DNA of 64,000 nt from Psychrobacillus insolitus (GTDB lineage: Bacteria; Bacillota; Bacilli; Bacillales_A; Planococcaceae), in the NCBI RefSeq assembly GCF_003254155.1, contig NZ_QKZI01000001.1, forward strand, positions 868,001 to 932,000. The letters run 5' to 3'. A program made the translations under genes and the position numbers. Position 1 is the stretch's first letter. Every line of letters begins with the position of its first letter. Shown here piece after piece: positions 39,325-48,137 of the stretch. The notes below the pieces were generated by a model. That model did not search any database and was not told where the DNA came from. It saw only the letters and a list, made by a program, of their open reading frames with translations.

Positions 39325-39591
39325 TTATTTTGCTCTTTTTTCTACCAATAACTTCAAAGCCGTTCGGTCTTCACCTGAAATGACAATATCTGTGAAAGCC
39401 GGCGAACAAGTTAGATCTGTTCCACTAGGTGCAACAAATCCCCTTGCTATCGCGATCGCTTTAACAGCCTGATTCAATGCCCCTGCTCCTACTGCTTGCA
39501 TCTCTGCATACCCTTGTTCTCTAATTACCGCAACCAATGCCCCAGCAACTGAATTAGGGTTTGAGCGGGAAGATACTTTTAATGCATCCAC
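39325..39591 (-). CDS. spoVS: Stage V sporulation protein S
   Basis: 88-residue Alba-fold nucleic-acid-binding protein needed for sporulation and coat assembly in B. subtilis. Almost the whole chain matches the family: LKVSSRSNPNSVAGALVAVI, GAGALNQAVKAIAIARGFV, APSGTDL, PAFTDI. I choose the GTG at 39591, 8 nt after AAAGGAG, which gives the family length; the ATG at 39597 is only 2 nt from that site. The leader holds an 8-bp inverted repeat (39617-39624, 39634-39641). Downstream of ymdB, as in B. subtilis. Confidence 0.93.
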   Translation of the reverse strand: MDALKVSSRSNPNSVAGALVAVIREQGYAEMQAVGAGALNQAVKAIAIARGFVAPSGTDLTCSPAFTDIVISGEDRTALKLLVEKRAK

Positions 39592-39616
39592 TATCATTTC
39601 TCCTTTTATAGCTAGA

Positions 39617-39641
39617 TTATGAACTTCATTGTCGTTCATAA
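39617..39641. repeat. Inverted repeat in the spoVS leader
   Basis: TTATGAAC and GTTCATAA, 8-bp perfect arms 9 nt apart, 26 nt upstream of the spoVS start. It may be a protein-binding site or an mRNA hairpin. Confidence 0.5.
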
Positions 39642-39675
39642 CCTACTTTATGCTTGAGGGAAATAATTTAGACTC

Positions 39676-40473
39676 TTATGCTTGAAAAGGGTAGTCCTCA
39701 TTTATATACACGCGCTCTTGATGTACTGCCTTGCCTGTCAAATCATCTACTTCTACAAAAAATCCACTTATGACAGTGCGACCACTTTTCGGAACTTCAA
39801 AACGTGTTGGCATATTTGTTTGAAAACGATAAAGAACGTTTTCTTTAGTCATTCCTAATACTTCATCGTAAGGACCAGTCATTCCTACATCCGTTATATA
39901 TGCAGTACCCCCTGGTAATATACGTGAATCTGCAGTTTGTACATGCGTATGTGTTCCAACAACAACGGACGCTTTTCCATCCAAATGCCATCCGAATGCG
40001 ATTTTTTCACTTGTCGCTTCGGCATGAAAATCTACAAAAATAATTGGAGATACTTTTTTTGCTTCTTCTACTAACTCAGTCGCTTTTTTAAATGGATCGT
40101 CATGTGGAGGTAAAAAAGTTCGACCGTGTAGATTAATGACAGATACTGTCACTCCATTTTTAGTAATCGACGTCATCCCTTTGCCTGGAGCATCTTCAGA
40201 GAAGTTTGCAGGACGTATTAAATAATCGGTGTCATCAATAAAATCCATAATTTCTTTCTGGTCCCATGTATGGTTACCCATTGTTACAACGTCAACACCC
40301 ATATGCAATAATGATTGAAATATACTTTTTGTAATACCTCGTCCTGCTGCTGCATTTTCTCCATTTGCAATAACTACATCTGGACTATATTTTCTTTTTA
40401 ATCGTGGTAAGTAACTTTCTAACGCATCTCTGCCCATCGAACCTACAATATCACCTATAAATAAAATTTTCAC
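39676..40473 (-). CDS. ymdB: Cyclic-nucleotide phosphodiesterase YmdB
   Basis: 265-residue calcineurin-like metallophosphoesterase. Metal-binding motifs: GDIVGSMGRDALE at the N-terminus, NGENAAAGRGI, MGNHTWDQKE, DFHAEATSEKIAFGWHLDG and VGTHTHVQTAD. In B. subtilis YmdB hydrolyses 2',3'-cyclic nucleotides and directs biofilm versus motility gene expression. It lies 51 bp after rny, with a hairpin between them. Confidence 0.94.
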   Translation of the reverse strand: MKILFIGDIVGSMGRDALESYLPRLKRKYSPDVVIANGENAAAGRGITKSIFQSLLHMGVDVVTMGNHTWDQKEIMDFIDDTDYLIRPANFSEDAPGKGMTSITKNGVTVSVINLHGRTFLPPHDDPFKKATELVEEAKKVSPIIFVDFHAEATSEKIAFGWHLDGKASVVVGTHTHVQTADSRILPGGTAYITDVGMTGPYDEVLGMTKENVLYRFQTNMPTRFEVPKSGRTVISGFFVEVDDLTGKAVHQERVYINEDYPFQA

Positions 40474-40487
40474 TTTACACTAACTTC

Positions 40488-40528
40488 CCTTCATAAAAAA
40501 AAGGCCTCGAAACGAAGCCTTTTTTTAT
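40488..40528 (-). terminator. Hairpin between rny and ymdB
   Basis: AAGGC-TCG/CGA-GCCTT stem with one mismatch (about 40501-40520) flanked by A and T runs on both sides. It overlaps the rny stop and may partly end transcription before ymdB. Confidence 0.65.
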
Positions 40529-42081
40529 TTTGCATATTCTACAGCTCTTGTTTCTCTAATTACAGTTACTTTTATATGACCTGGATAATCAAGTTCTTCT
40601 TCAATTCGTTTACGAATATCTCTAGCCAATCGATGAGCAGTTAAATCATCAATTTGATCTGGACGTACGATAATCCGAATTTCCCGACCTGCTTGAATAG
40701 CAAACGATTTTTCTACACCTTCGTATGATTCTGAAATTTCTTCCAGTCTCTCAAGTCGACGGATATAATTTTCTAACGTTTCACTTCTCGCCCCTGGACG
40801 AGCCGCGGATAACGCATCTGCTGCAGCTACTAATACTGCAATAACTGATGTAGCTTCTGTATCTCCATGATGGGAAGCGATACTGTTAACAACAACAGGA
40901 TGCTCTTTATACTTAGTCGCTAACTCGACTCCGATTTCTACATGGCTACCTTCCACTTCATGGTCAATTGCTTTCCCAATATCGTGTAGTAGTCCTGCTC
41001 TTCTTGCAAGTGTGACGTCTTCCCCTAGCTCAGCAGCTAGAAGTCCAGCCAAGAATGCCACTTCTGTCGAGTGTTTTAAAACATTTTGACCATAACTTGT
41101 ACGATAGCGTAATCGACCAAGAATTTTCATTAGATCTGGATGTAAATTATGAACACCCACATCAAAAGTAGTTTGTTCTCCGATTTCTCGAATTTGCTCA
41201 TCTACTTCTCGTCTTGATTTTTCCACCATCTCTTCGATACGTGCTGGATGAATACGACCATCTGATACTAATTTTTCAAGAGCTAAACGAGCCGTCTCTC
41301 TTCTAATTGGATCAAATCCAGATAAAATTACTGCTTCTGGTGTATCATCGATTATTAAGTCAATACCAGTTAAAGTTTCAAGCGTACGAATATTTCGGCC
41401 TTCACGACCAATAATTCTACCTTTCATCTCGTCATTTGGTAAGTTGACAACAGAAACAGTCGTTTCCGCTACATGATCCGCTGCAAAACGTTGAAGGGCA
41501 AGTGAAAGGATTTCTCGAGATTTTTTATCTGACTCTTCTTTCGCTCTCGTTTCCGCTTCTTTCGTCATTACCGCGATATCAGTTGCAAGCTCATTTTCTA
41601 CATCCTTAAGAATAATAGCTTTTGCTTCTTCTCGAGTTAAGTTTGAAATTCTTTCAAGCTCACTTTGTTGTTTGTTAACTAACTCGTCCACTTTACTTTC
41701 CATCTGTTCAATATGCTGTTGTCTTAAGGCTAGAGCATCCTCTTTTCGCTCAAATCCTACTTCTCTTTTGTTAAGAGCATCATCCTTACGATCGAGATTC
41801 TCTTCTCTTTGTACTAACCGATTTTCCTGTTTTTGCAGGTCCATACGGCGTTCACGAATGTCAGATTCTGCTGTAGTTCGTAATTGGTGAGTTTCATCTT
41901 TGGCTTCTAATAGTGCTTCTTTCTTCAATGATTCTGCTTCTCGCTTTGCTTCTTCCAAGATGAGTGCAGAAGATTGTTTTGCACCAGTCACTTTTGAATC
42001 GTTCACTTTTTTCAGATAATTATAGCCAACAAAGGCACCTAAAATCAGACCAAGCAAGGCGGAGATGATAATTTCGATCAT
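40525..42081 (-). CDS. rny: Ribonuclease Y
   Basis: Membrane-bound endoribonuclease that starts decay of many mRNAs. 518 residues: N-terminal transmembrane helix ([20 protein letters not shown]), a long coiled coil (about residues 25-200), a KH RNA-binding domain ([21 protein letters not shown]) and an HD phosphohydrolase domain ([18 protein letters not shown]). It works with the RicA complex, a member of which is encoded nearby as ymcA. GGGGGG precedes the ATG and a consensus promoter lies about 110 bp upstream. Confidence 0.96.
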   Translation of the reverse strand: MIEIIISALLGLILGAFVGYNYLKKVNDSKVTGAKQSSALILEEAKREAESLKKEALLEAKDETHQLRTTAESDIRERRMDLQKQENRLVQREENLDRKDDALNKREVGFERKEDALALRQQHIEQMESKVDELVNKQQSELERISNLTREEAKAIILKDVENELATDIAVMTKEAETRAKEESDKKSREILSLALQRFAADHVAETTVSVVNLPNDEMKGRIIGREGRNIRTLETLTGIDLIIDDTPEAVILSGFDPIRRETARLALEKLVSDGRIHPARIEEMVEKSRREVDEQIREIGEQTTFDVGVHNLHPDLMKILGRLRYRTSYGQNVLKHSTEVAFLAGLLAAELGEDVTLARRAGLLHDIGKAIDHEVEGSHVEIGVELATKYKEHPVVVNSIASHHGDTEATSVIAVLVAAADALSAARPGARSETLENYIRRLERLEEISESYEGVEKSFAIQAGREIRIIVRPDQIDDLTAHRLARDIRKRIEEELDYPGHIKVTVIRETRAVEYAK

Positions 42082-42188
42082 TTGAACACCCCCCTATTGC
42101 TATACTTTTAAAGTTTTATCGGCACATATATGTTACTGCATATATGCATTGCCTTTTCACCATTTAATAAAGAAATTATACAGTTTTA

Positions 42189-42217
42189 ATTGTATAGATG
42201 TAGAAATACTCTGTCAA
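42189..42217 (-). promoter_or_regulatory. rny sigma-A promoter
   Basis: On the minus strand TTGACA (42212-42217), 17-bp spacer, TACAAT (42189-42194), between recA and rny. Confidence 0.7.
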
Positions 42218-42310
42218 GGTAACCAGATGAATAGTTGACAAAAGAAATGCAGAAACTCTGATTTTATCCTTCTTTTCCTTCAAAATCCATCCTGAAATCC
42301 TCCGTGTAAG

Positions 42311-42340
42311 ACAAAAAGGTCTCCCATTCACTGAGAGACC
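42311..42340 (-). terminator. recA terminator
   Basis: Arms GGTCTC (42318-42323) and GAGACC (42335-42340), extended inward by one mismatch and a GC pair, then TTTTTGTC on the minus strand. Confidence 0.75.
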
Positions 42341-42353
42341 CAAATCATCTATC

Positions 42354-43421
42354 TTACTTTTTTTCCACTAATAGTTCAAACTCTTCATCATCTTCTTCTT
42401 CTCGCTTGTTTACTGGAGTTGAATATGAACTTGGACCCATTCCTAATGACTCACGAATCCTCGTTGCAATTTCATTTTTAGTACTTGGATTTTCTCTTAA
42501 GAATTGTTTTGCACTTTCACGTCCTTGACCAATACGCTCTTCGTTATATGCGTACCAAGAACCACTTTTTTGTATGATCTCCAAATCAGAACCAAGGTCA
42601 ACAATTTCACCTTCTTGTGAAATACCTTGTCCGTACATAATGTCAACTTCAGCCGTTTTAAATGGTGGGGCAACTTTGTTTTTCACTACTTTAATCTTCG
42701 TTTTGTTTCCGATAATATCGGTCCCTTGTTTAATAGCTTCTGAACGACGTACTTCTAAACGTACTGAACTGTAGAATTTAAGTGCACGGCCACCAGGAGT
42801 GATTTCAGGGTTTCCGAACATAACTCCAACTTTTTCACGAATTTGGTTAATAAAGATTGCTAGTGTATTAGATTTATTAATAGCACCTGAAAGTTTACGC
42901 AATGCTTGTGACATTAAACGAGCTTGAAGACCAATATGGGAATCTCCCATTTCTCCTTCAATTTCTGCTTTTGGTACTAAAGCTGCTACAGAGTCAATTA
43001 CTATAATTTCAACGGCTCCACTACGTACTAATGCTTCTGCGATTTCTAAAGCTTGCTCTCCTGTATCAGGTTGAGATAGAAGTAATTGATCTATATCAAC
43101 TCCAAGTTTCTGTGCGTAAGCGGGATCTAAAGCATGCTCTGCATCTATAAAAGCTGCTTGCCCTCCATTTTTTTGTATTTCAGCAATTGCATGAAGTGCT
43201 ACAGTTGTTTTACCCGAGCTTTCTGGTCCGTATATTTCAATAACACGGCCACGTGGATAACCACCTATTCCTAAAGCCGAATCTAATGCCAATGACCCAC
43301 TAGAAGATGTAGAAATTTCTCTATCTGTTTTTTCACCTAGTCTCATAATTGAACCTTTACCAAATTGTTTCTCTATTTGTTTCAGAGCTACTTCTAAAGC
43401 TGCTTTACGATCGTTAGCCAA
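42354..43421 (-). CDS. recA: Recombinase RecA
   Basis: Strand-exchange ATPase and LexA co-protease. 355 residues: Walker [10 protein letters not shown], Walker [27 protein letters not shown] loop L2 region and the basic C-terminal domain. The frame is open upstream, but the TTG at 43421 lies 8 nt after AGGAGG and gives the standard N-terminus [21 protein letters not shown] (first two thirds shown). An SOS box and a sigma-A promoter lie upstream, so LexA should control it. Follows cinA on the same strand. Confidence 0.97.
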   Translation of the reverse strand: MANDRKAALEVALKQIEKQFGKGSIMRLGEKTDREISTSSSGSLALDSALGIGGYPRGRVIEIYGPESSGKTTVALHAIAEIQKNGGQAAFIDAEHALDPAYAQKLGVDIDQLLLSQPDTGEQALEIAEALVRSGAVEIIVIDSVAALVPKAEIEGEMGDSHIGLQARLMSQALRKLSGAINKSNTLAIFINQIREKVGVMFGNPEITPGGRALKFYSSVRLEVRRSEAIKQGTDIIGNKTKIKVVKNKVAPPFKTAEVDIMYGQGISQEGEIVDLGSDLEIIQKSGSWYAYNEERIGQGRESAKQFLRENPSTKNEIATRIRESLGMGPSSYSTPVNKREEEDDEEFELLVEKK

Positions 43422-43468
43422 TTGTATTTCCTCCTTATATGAAATTCTCACTTTTTATTTCTATCCTT

Positions 43469-43497
43469 ACTATACTAGCTTATTGAGAAATTTACAA
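43469..43497 (-). promoter_or_regulatory. recA sigma-A promoter
   Basis: On the minus strand TTGTAA (43492-43497), 17-bp spacer, TATAGT (43469-43474). Confidence 0.65.
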
Positions 43498-43505
43498 GAA
43501 AAACG

Positions 43506-43519
43506 CGAACGTTCATTCG
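43506..43519. promoter_or_regulatory. SOS (LexA) box of recA
   Basis: CGAAC-N4-ATTCG, one base off the CGAAC-N4-GTTCG consensus, immediately upstream of the recA -35 element. Confidence 0.8.
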
Positions 43520-43549
43520 TTTATATTTCGTGAAAATTTCATTTTGAGA

Positions 43550-43586
43550 GCCGAAAACGGCCCAAAATTGAATTTTGGGCCGTTTT
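43550..43586 (-). terminator. cinA terminator
   Basis: Perfect 16-bp arms (43554-43569, 43571-43586) flanked by A and T runs, between cinA and recA. Confidence 0.85.
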
Positions 43587-43643
43587 TTATAAAAAAATAT
43601 TTTTTCTACTTAGTCTAATTACGTTCTAGTTTTTAAAAAAAAG

Positions 43644-44900
43644 TTAAATTTTCACATACCCTTGTTCACGTAATAATCGAATCAAATAGTGAATAGTAAA
43701 CTTAACTGCTCTTAATCGATTCGTATTTCTCATTCCTGAAAGACTTAATTTATATGAAATAGGTGCTAATTGACCAAATGCGATACCGATCCAAACAGTA
43801 CCTGTCGGCTGTCCACCATGTTGATCCGGTCCAGCTACTCCAGTAATTCCAACTCCGATATTCGTTCCAAACTTTTCTTTAATACGAAAAGCCATTTCTT
43901 CTGCACATTCTTTCGAAACAACACCAAATTCTGAAATAACTTCCTGTCTGACTCCCAGTTGTTGTACTTTAATATCTTCCGTATAAGTAATCATTCCACC
44001 AACTAACGCTTCACTCATTCCAGGAATAGCAGCAAGCTCTGATTGGAATAGTCCGGCTGTCATACTTTCAGCTGCAGAAATGGTTAAATTGTTATCGATT
44101 AGTATTTCATGTAGTTTAGAAGCTAACGAATCATTATTAAATCCGTACACAAATTTTCCAACACGGTTTAATATTTCTGTTTGGAGCTCGTCAATTTTAA
44201 TCCATGCTTCCGTTTCACTTTCAGTTTTTGCTGTAAGCCGTAGTGTCACTTCACCATCTGCAGCGAGTGGAGCTAGCGTTGGATTTGTTTGGTTTTCTAA
44301 TAAATCCTGTACTTTTGTTTCCAGTTCAGCCTCACCAATTCCGTAAAAACGAATTACTTGAGATATTATGACTGTCTCTTTATGCAATAGCTTTGCTAGC
44401 AAAGGTTTTGCTTCTAATTGGAACATTGGCTCCATTTCTTTCGGAGGTCCTGGTAAAAGTATGTAGGAGTGTTTTTCATTAGTTAATAGCATTCCCGGTG
44501 CCATACCTTGCTTATTTTCCAGTACTGTGCAACCTTCTATTACAAACGCTTGTTTTTTGTTGTTTTCTGTCATTACACGATTCATTCGTTTGAAAAATTT
44601 TTCAATATAGTTCAAGGCATGAGCATCCATTACTAACTTTTCACCTAAATGACGTGCAATTGTTTCTTTCGTTAAATCATCCTTGGTTGGTCCTAGTCCA
44701 CCAGTAAAAATGATTAGGTCTGCTCTATCTTCTGCGATTTTGATGGAATCTACTAATCGATTAGCATTATCACCTACAACTGTCTGATAGTAAACATCTA
44801 TACCCAGTTCAGCAAGCTGCGAAGAAATAAACCTCGCGTTTGTATTTGAAATTTGACCTAATAATAACTCAGAACCTACCGCGATAATCTCTGCTTTCAT
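43644..44900 (-). CDS. cinA: Competence/damage-inducible protein CinA
   Basis: 418 residues. N-terminal molybdopterin-binding-like domain (AEIIAVGSELLLGQISNTN, IIFTGGLGPTKDDLTKE) and C-terminal CinA domain (TISAAESMTAGLFQSELA, GVGITGVAGPDQHGGQPTG), the latter related to NMN deamidases. In competent Gram-positives CinA helps bring RecA to the membrane. Directly downstream of pgsA (15 nt gap) and upstream of recA, the conserved pgsA-cinA-recA order. Confidence 0.95.
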   Translation of the reverse strand: MKAEIIAVGSELLLGQISNTNARFISSQLAELGIDVYYQTVVGDNANRLVDSIKIAEDRADLIIFTGGLGPTKDDLTKETIARHLGEKLVMDAHALNYIEKFFKRMNRVMTENNKKQAFVIEGCTVLENKQGMAPGMLLTNEKHSYILLPGPPKEMEPMFQLEAKPLLAKLLHKETVIISQVIRFYGIGEAELETKVQDLLENQTNPTLAPLAADGEVTLRLTAKTESETEAWIKIDELQTEILNRVGKFVYGFNNDSLASKLHEILIDNNLTISAAESMTAGLFQSELAAIPGMSEALVGGMITYTEDIKVQQLGVRQEVISEFGVVSKECAEEMAFRIKEKFGTNIGVGITGVAGPDQHGGQPTGTVWIGIAFGQLAPISYKLSLSGMRNTNRLRAVKFTIHYLIRLLREQGYVKI

Positions 44901-44915
44901 CTATTTCATCCTTTC

Positions 44916-45494
44916 TTATTTGGAATCGAGTAATACTTTACGATTTAAATAGAAATAATCAAATCCTGACCACATTGTAAAGAACAAACAAACATATAAC
45001 ATAATTGTATCGAAGGGAATTGAGAACATTTCAAAAAATACATTTCCTAACAATAAAGAAGAAATAGCGATAATTTGGGTCCACATTTTGATTTTACCCA
45101 ATTGGTTTGCAGCTACAACTTCCCCTTCATTTGCAAGAATCATACGAAGTCCAGTGACCGCAAACTCTCTGCTAATAATTAAAATAACAATCCAAGAAGG
45201 AGCCATTCCTTTTTCTACTAAAATAATAAGTGCTGCAGAAACGAGTAACTTATCTGCTAGTGGATCTAAAAATTTACCCATATTTGTCACTAAGTTATAT
45301 TTTCTCGCATAATATCCATCGATGAAATCTGTAATAGATGCAATGATGAATATAATTGCACCTATTAAATGTCCCACTGGAATAGTAGCTCCAAGAAAAC
45401 TTACATCTCCCCAGTTAAAATCAATTAGCATAAAAAACATAAATATTGGAATTAAAAAAATACGGAAAAGTGAAATCTGATTTGGAATATTCAT
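44916..45494 (-). CDS. pgsA: CDP-diacylglycerol-glycerol-3-phosphate 3-phosphatidyltransferase
   Basis: Integral-membrane enzyme making phosphatidylglycerol phosphate, 192 residues with about five hydrophobic helices. The CDP-alcohol phosphotransferase motif is complete: DFIDGYYARKYN, then MGKFLDPLADK (D-G-A-R-G-D-D residues). Start ATG with an AAAGGAG site. Lies between ymfM and cinA, as in B. subtilis. Confidence 0.95.
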   Translation of the reverse strand: MNIPNQISLFRIFLIPIFMFFMLIDFNWGDVSFLGATIPVGHLIGAIIFIIASITDFIDGYYARKYNLVTNMGKFLDPLADKLLVSAALIILVEKGMAPSWIVILIISREFAVTGLRMILANEGEVVAANQLGKIKMWTQIIAISSLLLGNVFFEMFSIPFDTIMLYVCLFFTMWSGFDYFYLNRKVLLDSK

Positions 45495-45523
45495 GAAGTG
45501 TTTCTCCTTTCATCGCTTCAAAC

Positions 45524-45549
45524 AAAATAGCCATCTGATTTAGATGACT
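45524..45549 (-). terminator. Hairpin after ymfM
   Basis: AGCCATCT (45529-45536) and AGATGACT (45542-45549), one wobble pair, followed on the minus strand by ATTTTGTTTG. It overlaps the ymfM stop and may be a partial terminator. Confidence 0.5.
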
Positions 45550-46399
45550 ACTTGTTGAACTGTATTACTAAATTTTGAGTGACCATATCAGTAGGATATT
45601 CTACTAATTGATCATTCATAAATACCTGATTACCAGGAGTAGAACCTAGACGAACTCGAATTCGTGTTGAGTCACTTGTATCTAATTCAAATGTCTCTCC
45701 AGCATTGACCGCTTTATCTGTTAATATTTGATTATTTTCATCTTTAATATTGAGCCAAGTATTATTAGTTGCTACGATTTTCAGCATAAAGTTTTCTGCT
45801 CCAGTTAAATGATAGGTAGATGTTTGACCTTCTGTTTCAACAAAAGTTAATTTTTGCTCCACAATAGGTTCTACTACTTCTTTTACTACTTTCTCTTCTT
45901 TAGGTTCATCGATTTGGATATTATTATTTTTCTCAGCGTTTGGCTGCTCTTCAACTGTTACCACTTTCTCAGTCGTAACCTCTGGATCTGTTGAGTTCTT
46001 AGGTAAATTTTGAAATAAAGTCCAAGCGATGATAATAATTGCAATGATAATAAGGGCAACAACTAGCATTGGGAAGATTTCCAAAAATTTGTTAGAAGAA
46101 CGGCCGCCTAGAGACCTTCTTGTCGGTGTAGAGGGTATATTTTGAGATACATCTTCATTTGCTGGAGAAGGAATCTCCTTTTTATACGTTTCTAATAGTT
46201 CATCACCATTTAAACCAACCGCTTCAGCATATTGCTTTATAAAAGCACGAACATAGAAAGCACCAGGCATTGATGCGTAATTACCCTCTTCTATACCTGC
46301 TAAATATCTTTTCTGAATTTTAGTGATTTCTTGCAAATCATCGATACTATATCCTTTTTCTGTTCTCGCTTCTTTTAAACGAGCCCCAAGTTCTGTCAA
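45548..46399 (-). CDS. ymfM: RodZ-like membrane protein YmfM
   Basis: 283 residues in the RodZ layout: N-terminal Xre-type helix-turn-helix (LGARLKEARTEKGYSIDDLQEITKIQKRYLAGIE in two parts), a basic juxtamembrane stretch, one transmembrane helix (about residues 110-131, MLVVALIIIAIIIIAWTLF) and an extracellular C-terminal DUF4115 beta domain after an acidic linker. RodZ proteins link MreB to the membrane for rod shape. ATG start; located between ymfK and pgsA. Confidence 0.9.
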   Translation of the reverse strand: MTELGARLKEARTEKGYSIDDLQEITKIQKRYLAGIEEGNYASMPGAFYVRAFIKQYAEAVGLNGDELLETYKKEIPSPANEDVSQNIPSTPTRRSLGGRSSNKFLEIFPMLVVALIIIAIIIIAWTLFQNLPKNSTDPEVTTEKVVTVEEQPNAEKNNNIQIDEPKEEKVVKEVVEPIVEQKLTFVETEGQTSTYHLTGAENFMLKIVATNNTWLNIKDENNQILTDKAVNAGETFELDTSDSTRIRVRLGSTPGNQVFMNDQLVEYPTDMVTQNLVIQFNK

Positions 46400-46415
46400 C
46401 TAAAACACCTACCCG

Positions 46416-47222
46416 TTAAAAATTAAATCCACCAAATCCGCCAAATCCACCCATACCATCGTCGGACATCCCGTGGTTTTTTTCCATCATTTCATACGTA
46501 ATTTTCTCATCTGGATTATGACGAAGTTCAATAATGTAATCAAAATCATCAATCGAATACTCGGAATGGCGAATGAACATATCCGGATGTTCTACTACTT
46601 TAATTGTTGGCATTTGCATCATTTCTCTTACTAATTGCAGATGTTTTTCATCATTTGACTTTCTTGTCACAATTCCGTCCAAGATAAAAATATTTCGCTC
46701 GCTAAACTCATCTCCAGCAAGCTGACTTCTAATTGTTTGTTTTATCATTGTAGAAGAAAGGAAAATCCATTTCTTATTGGCACAAACACTTGCAGCAACT
46801 ACTGATTCTGTCTTACCTACACGAGGCATTCCTCTAACACCTATTAACTTATGTCCATCTTCTTTAAAGATTTCAGCCAAAAAGTCAACAAGTATTCCTA
46901 GTTCATCCCGTACAAAGCGAAACGTTTTTTTATCATCTGCATCACGTTGTATATACCTTCCATGACGCACTGCTAAACGGTCTCTTAGTTTCGGCTCCCT
47001 AAATTTCGTTAGATGAATCGTTTCCATTGTAGATGCAATATGTTCAAAGCGCTCAATATTTACTTTTTTCTCCGCTTTGATCAACATTCCTCGTCTTCCT
47101 TCATCAACTCCGTTAATCGTTACGATATTGACTCTTAACATACCAAGTAAAGAAGCAATGTCACCTAAAAGTCCGGGCCGATTCACTTGAATTTCATATT
47201 CAAAAAACCATTCACTTGCCAT
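46416..47222 (-). CDS. ymfK: DUF3388 protein YmfK
   Basis: 268 residues. N-terminal ACT-like regulatory fold (FFEYEIQVNRPGLLGDIASLLGMLRVNIVTIN in two parts), a central P-loop-like motif RGMPRVGKTESVV, and a glycine/phenylalanine-rich tail (GMGGFGGFGGFNF). This matches the YmfK/DUF3388 family; function unknown, though the P-loop hints at nucleotide binding. AGGAGAG precedes the ATG. The small ymfJ gene found before ymfK in B. subtilis is absent here. Confidence 0.85.
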   Translation of the reverse strand: MASEWFFEYEIQVNRPGLLGDIASLLGMLRVNIVTINGVDEGRRGMLIKAEKKVNIERFEHIASTMETIHLTKFREPKLRDRLAVRHGRYIQRDADDKKTFRFVRDELGILVDFLAEIFKEDGHKLIGVRGMPRVGKTESVVAASVCANKKWIFLSSTMIKQTIRSQLAGDEFSERNIFILDGIVTRKSNDEKHLQLVREMMQMPTIKVVEHPDMFIRHSEYSIDDFDYIIELRHNPDEKITYEMMEKNHGMSDDGMGGFGGFGGFNF

Positions 47223-47345
47223 AATCTATCTGTCCTCTCCTATTAGATGACGTAAGAGTTTACTATAAGTTCTATCATATATGATTTCTTAGTGTAATAA
47301 AAGAAAAATACAAATGAGCAGTAAACTATCTACTAATAATCAAAC

Positions 47346-47399
47346 CGCAAGCACCTATTACTAGTCGCAGAAAAACAGTGACAGGCGCTTCCGCTTTTC
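47346..47399. repeat. Interspersed hairpin repeat, copy 4
   Basis: Arms CGCAAGCACCT (47347-47357) and AGGCGCTTCCG (47383-47393) with two mismatches, ending GCTTTTC. Same family as 26216-26258. It sits between the ymfI stop and ymfK. Confidence 0.55.
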
Positions 47400-47405
47400 A
47401 AAGGG

Positions 47406-48137
47406 TCAAATATACCATCCGCCATTTACTCGAATAATTTGACCAGTAATATATCTTGCTTGATTACTAACTAAAAAGGCCACTGTATTAGCAACATCTG
47501 CCGTTAAACCAAATACGCCCATAGGAATTTCGTCTAATAACATTTGGCGTTCATCACCTTTGACATGTGCATTCATATTCGTATCTATAAATCCTGGTGC
47601 TACAGCATTTACATTAATATGTTGAAGTGCGACTTCCTTTGCATAAGCTTTAACAAACGCATGTTGTGCTCCTTTTGCTGCAGAATATGCAGACTCATAC
47701 GACGCTCCTGTTTCTCCCCAAATAGAACCTATAAAAACGATAGAAGCACTATCATGCACTCGTAGTTTAGACGCTAGTTGGGCTAATAAAAGCATTGGAT
47801 GTTCAATATGTACTTGGAATAACTGACGAATGTCCTGTGCAGAAGTATCTTCTAACCCCTTAAAAAGACTATGCCCTTGAGAAAAAACAACTGCTTTTAG
47901 AGAAAAAATAGAAGCAGCCATGTGTTCTACTGCTTCTACTTCTAGCAAGTTTGCTTGCACAAGAATAAACTCTTGCGCAGGATAAGCTAATGTTAAATCG
48001 TCTAAAAGCAATTTTACAAATCGTTCATTACTTGCATAATGTAAATATAATGACCAACCTGCTTCAGCAAGTTTTCTGCTAATAGTTTGACCAATCTCAC
48101 CTGAAGCACCTACAATTAAAGCGAAATTTTTAGCCAT
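47406..48137 (-). CDS. ymfI: SDR family oxidoreductase YmfI
   Basis: 243-residue short-chain dehydrogenase/reductase with Rossmann motif VGASGEIGQTI near residue 8, SIVFIGSIWG with the catalytic Ser, the YxxxK dyad in YESAYSAAKGAQ and NVNAVAPGFIDTNM. The best-known relatives are 3-oxoacyl-ACP reductases (FabG-like), but YmfI's substrate is undefined. ATG at 48137 overlaps ymfH by 8 bp. Lies in the ymfF-ymfH-ymfI group. Confidence 0.9.
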   Translation of the reverse strand: MAKNFALIVGASGEIGQTISRKLAEAGWSLYLHYASNERFVKLLLDDLTLAYPAQEFILVQANLLEVEAVEHMAASIFSLKAVVFSQGHSLFKGLEDTSAQDIRQLFQVHIEHPMLLLAQLASKLRVHDSASIVFIGSIWGETGASYESAYSAAKGAQHAFVKAYAKEVALQHINVNAVAPGFIDTNMNAHVKGDERQMLLDEIPMGVFGLTADVANTVAFLVSNQARYITGQIIRVNGGWYI

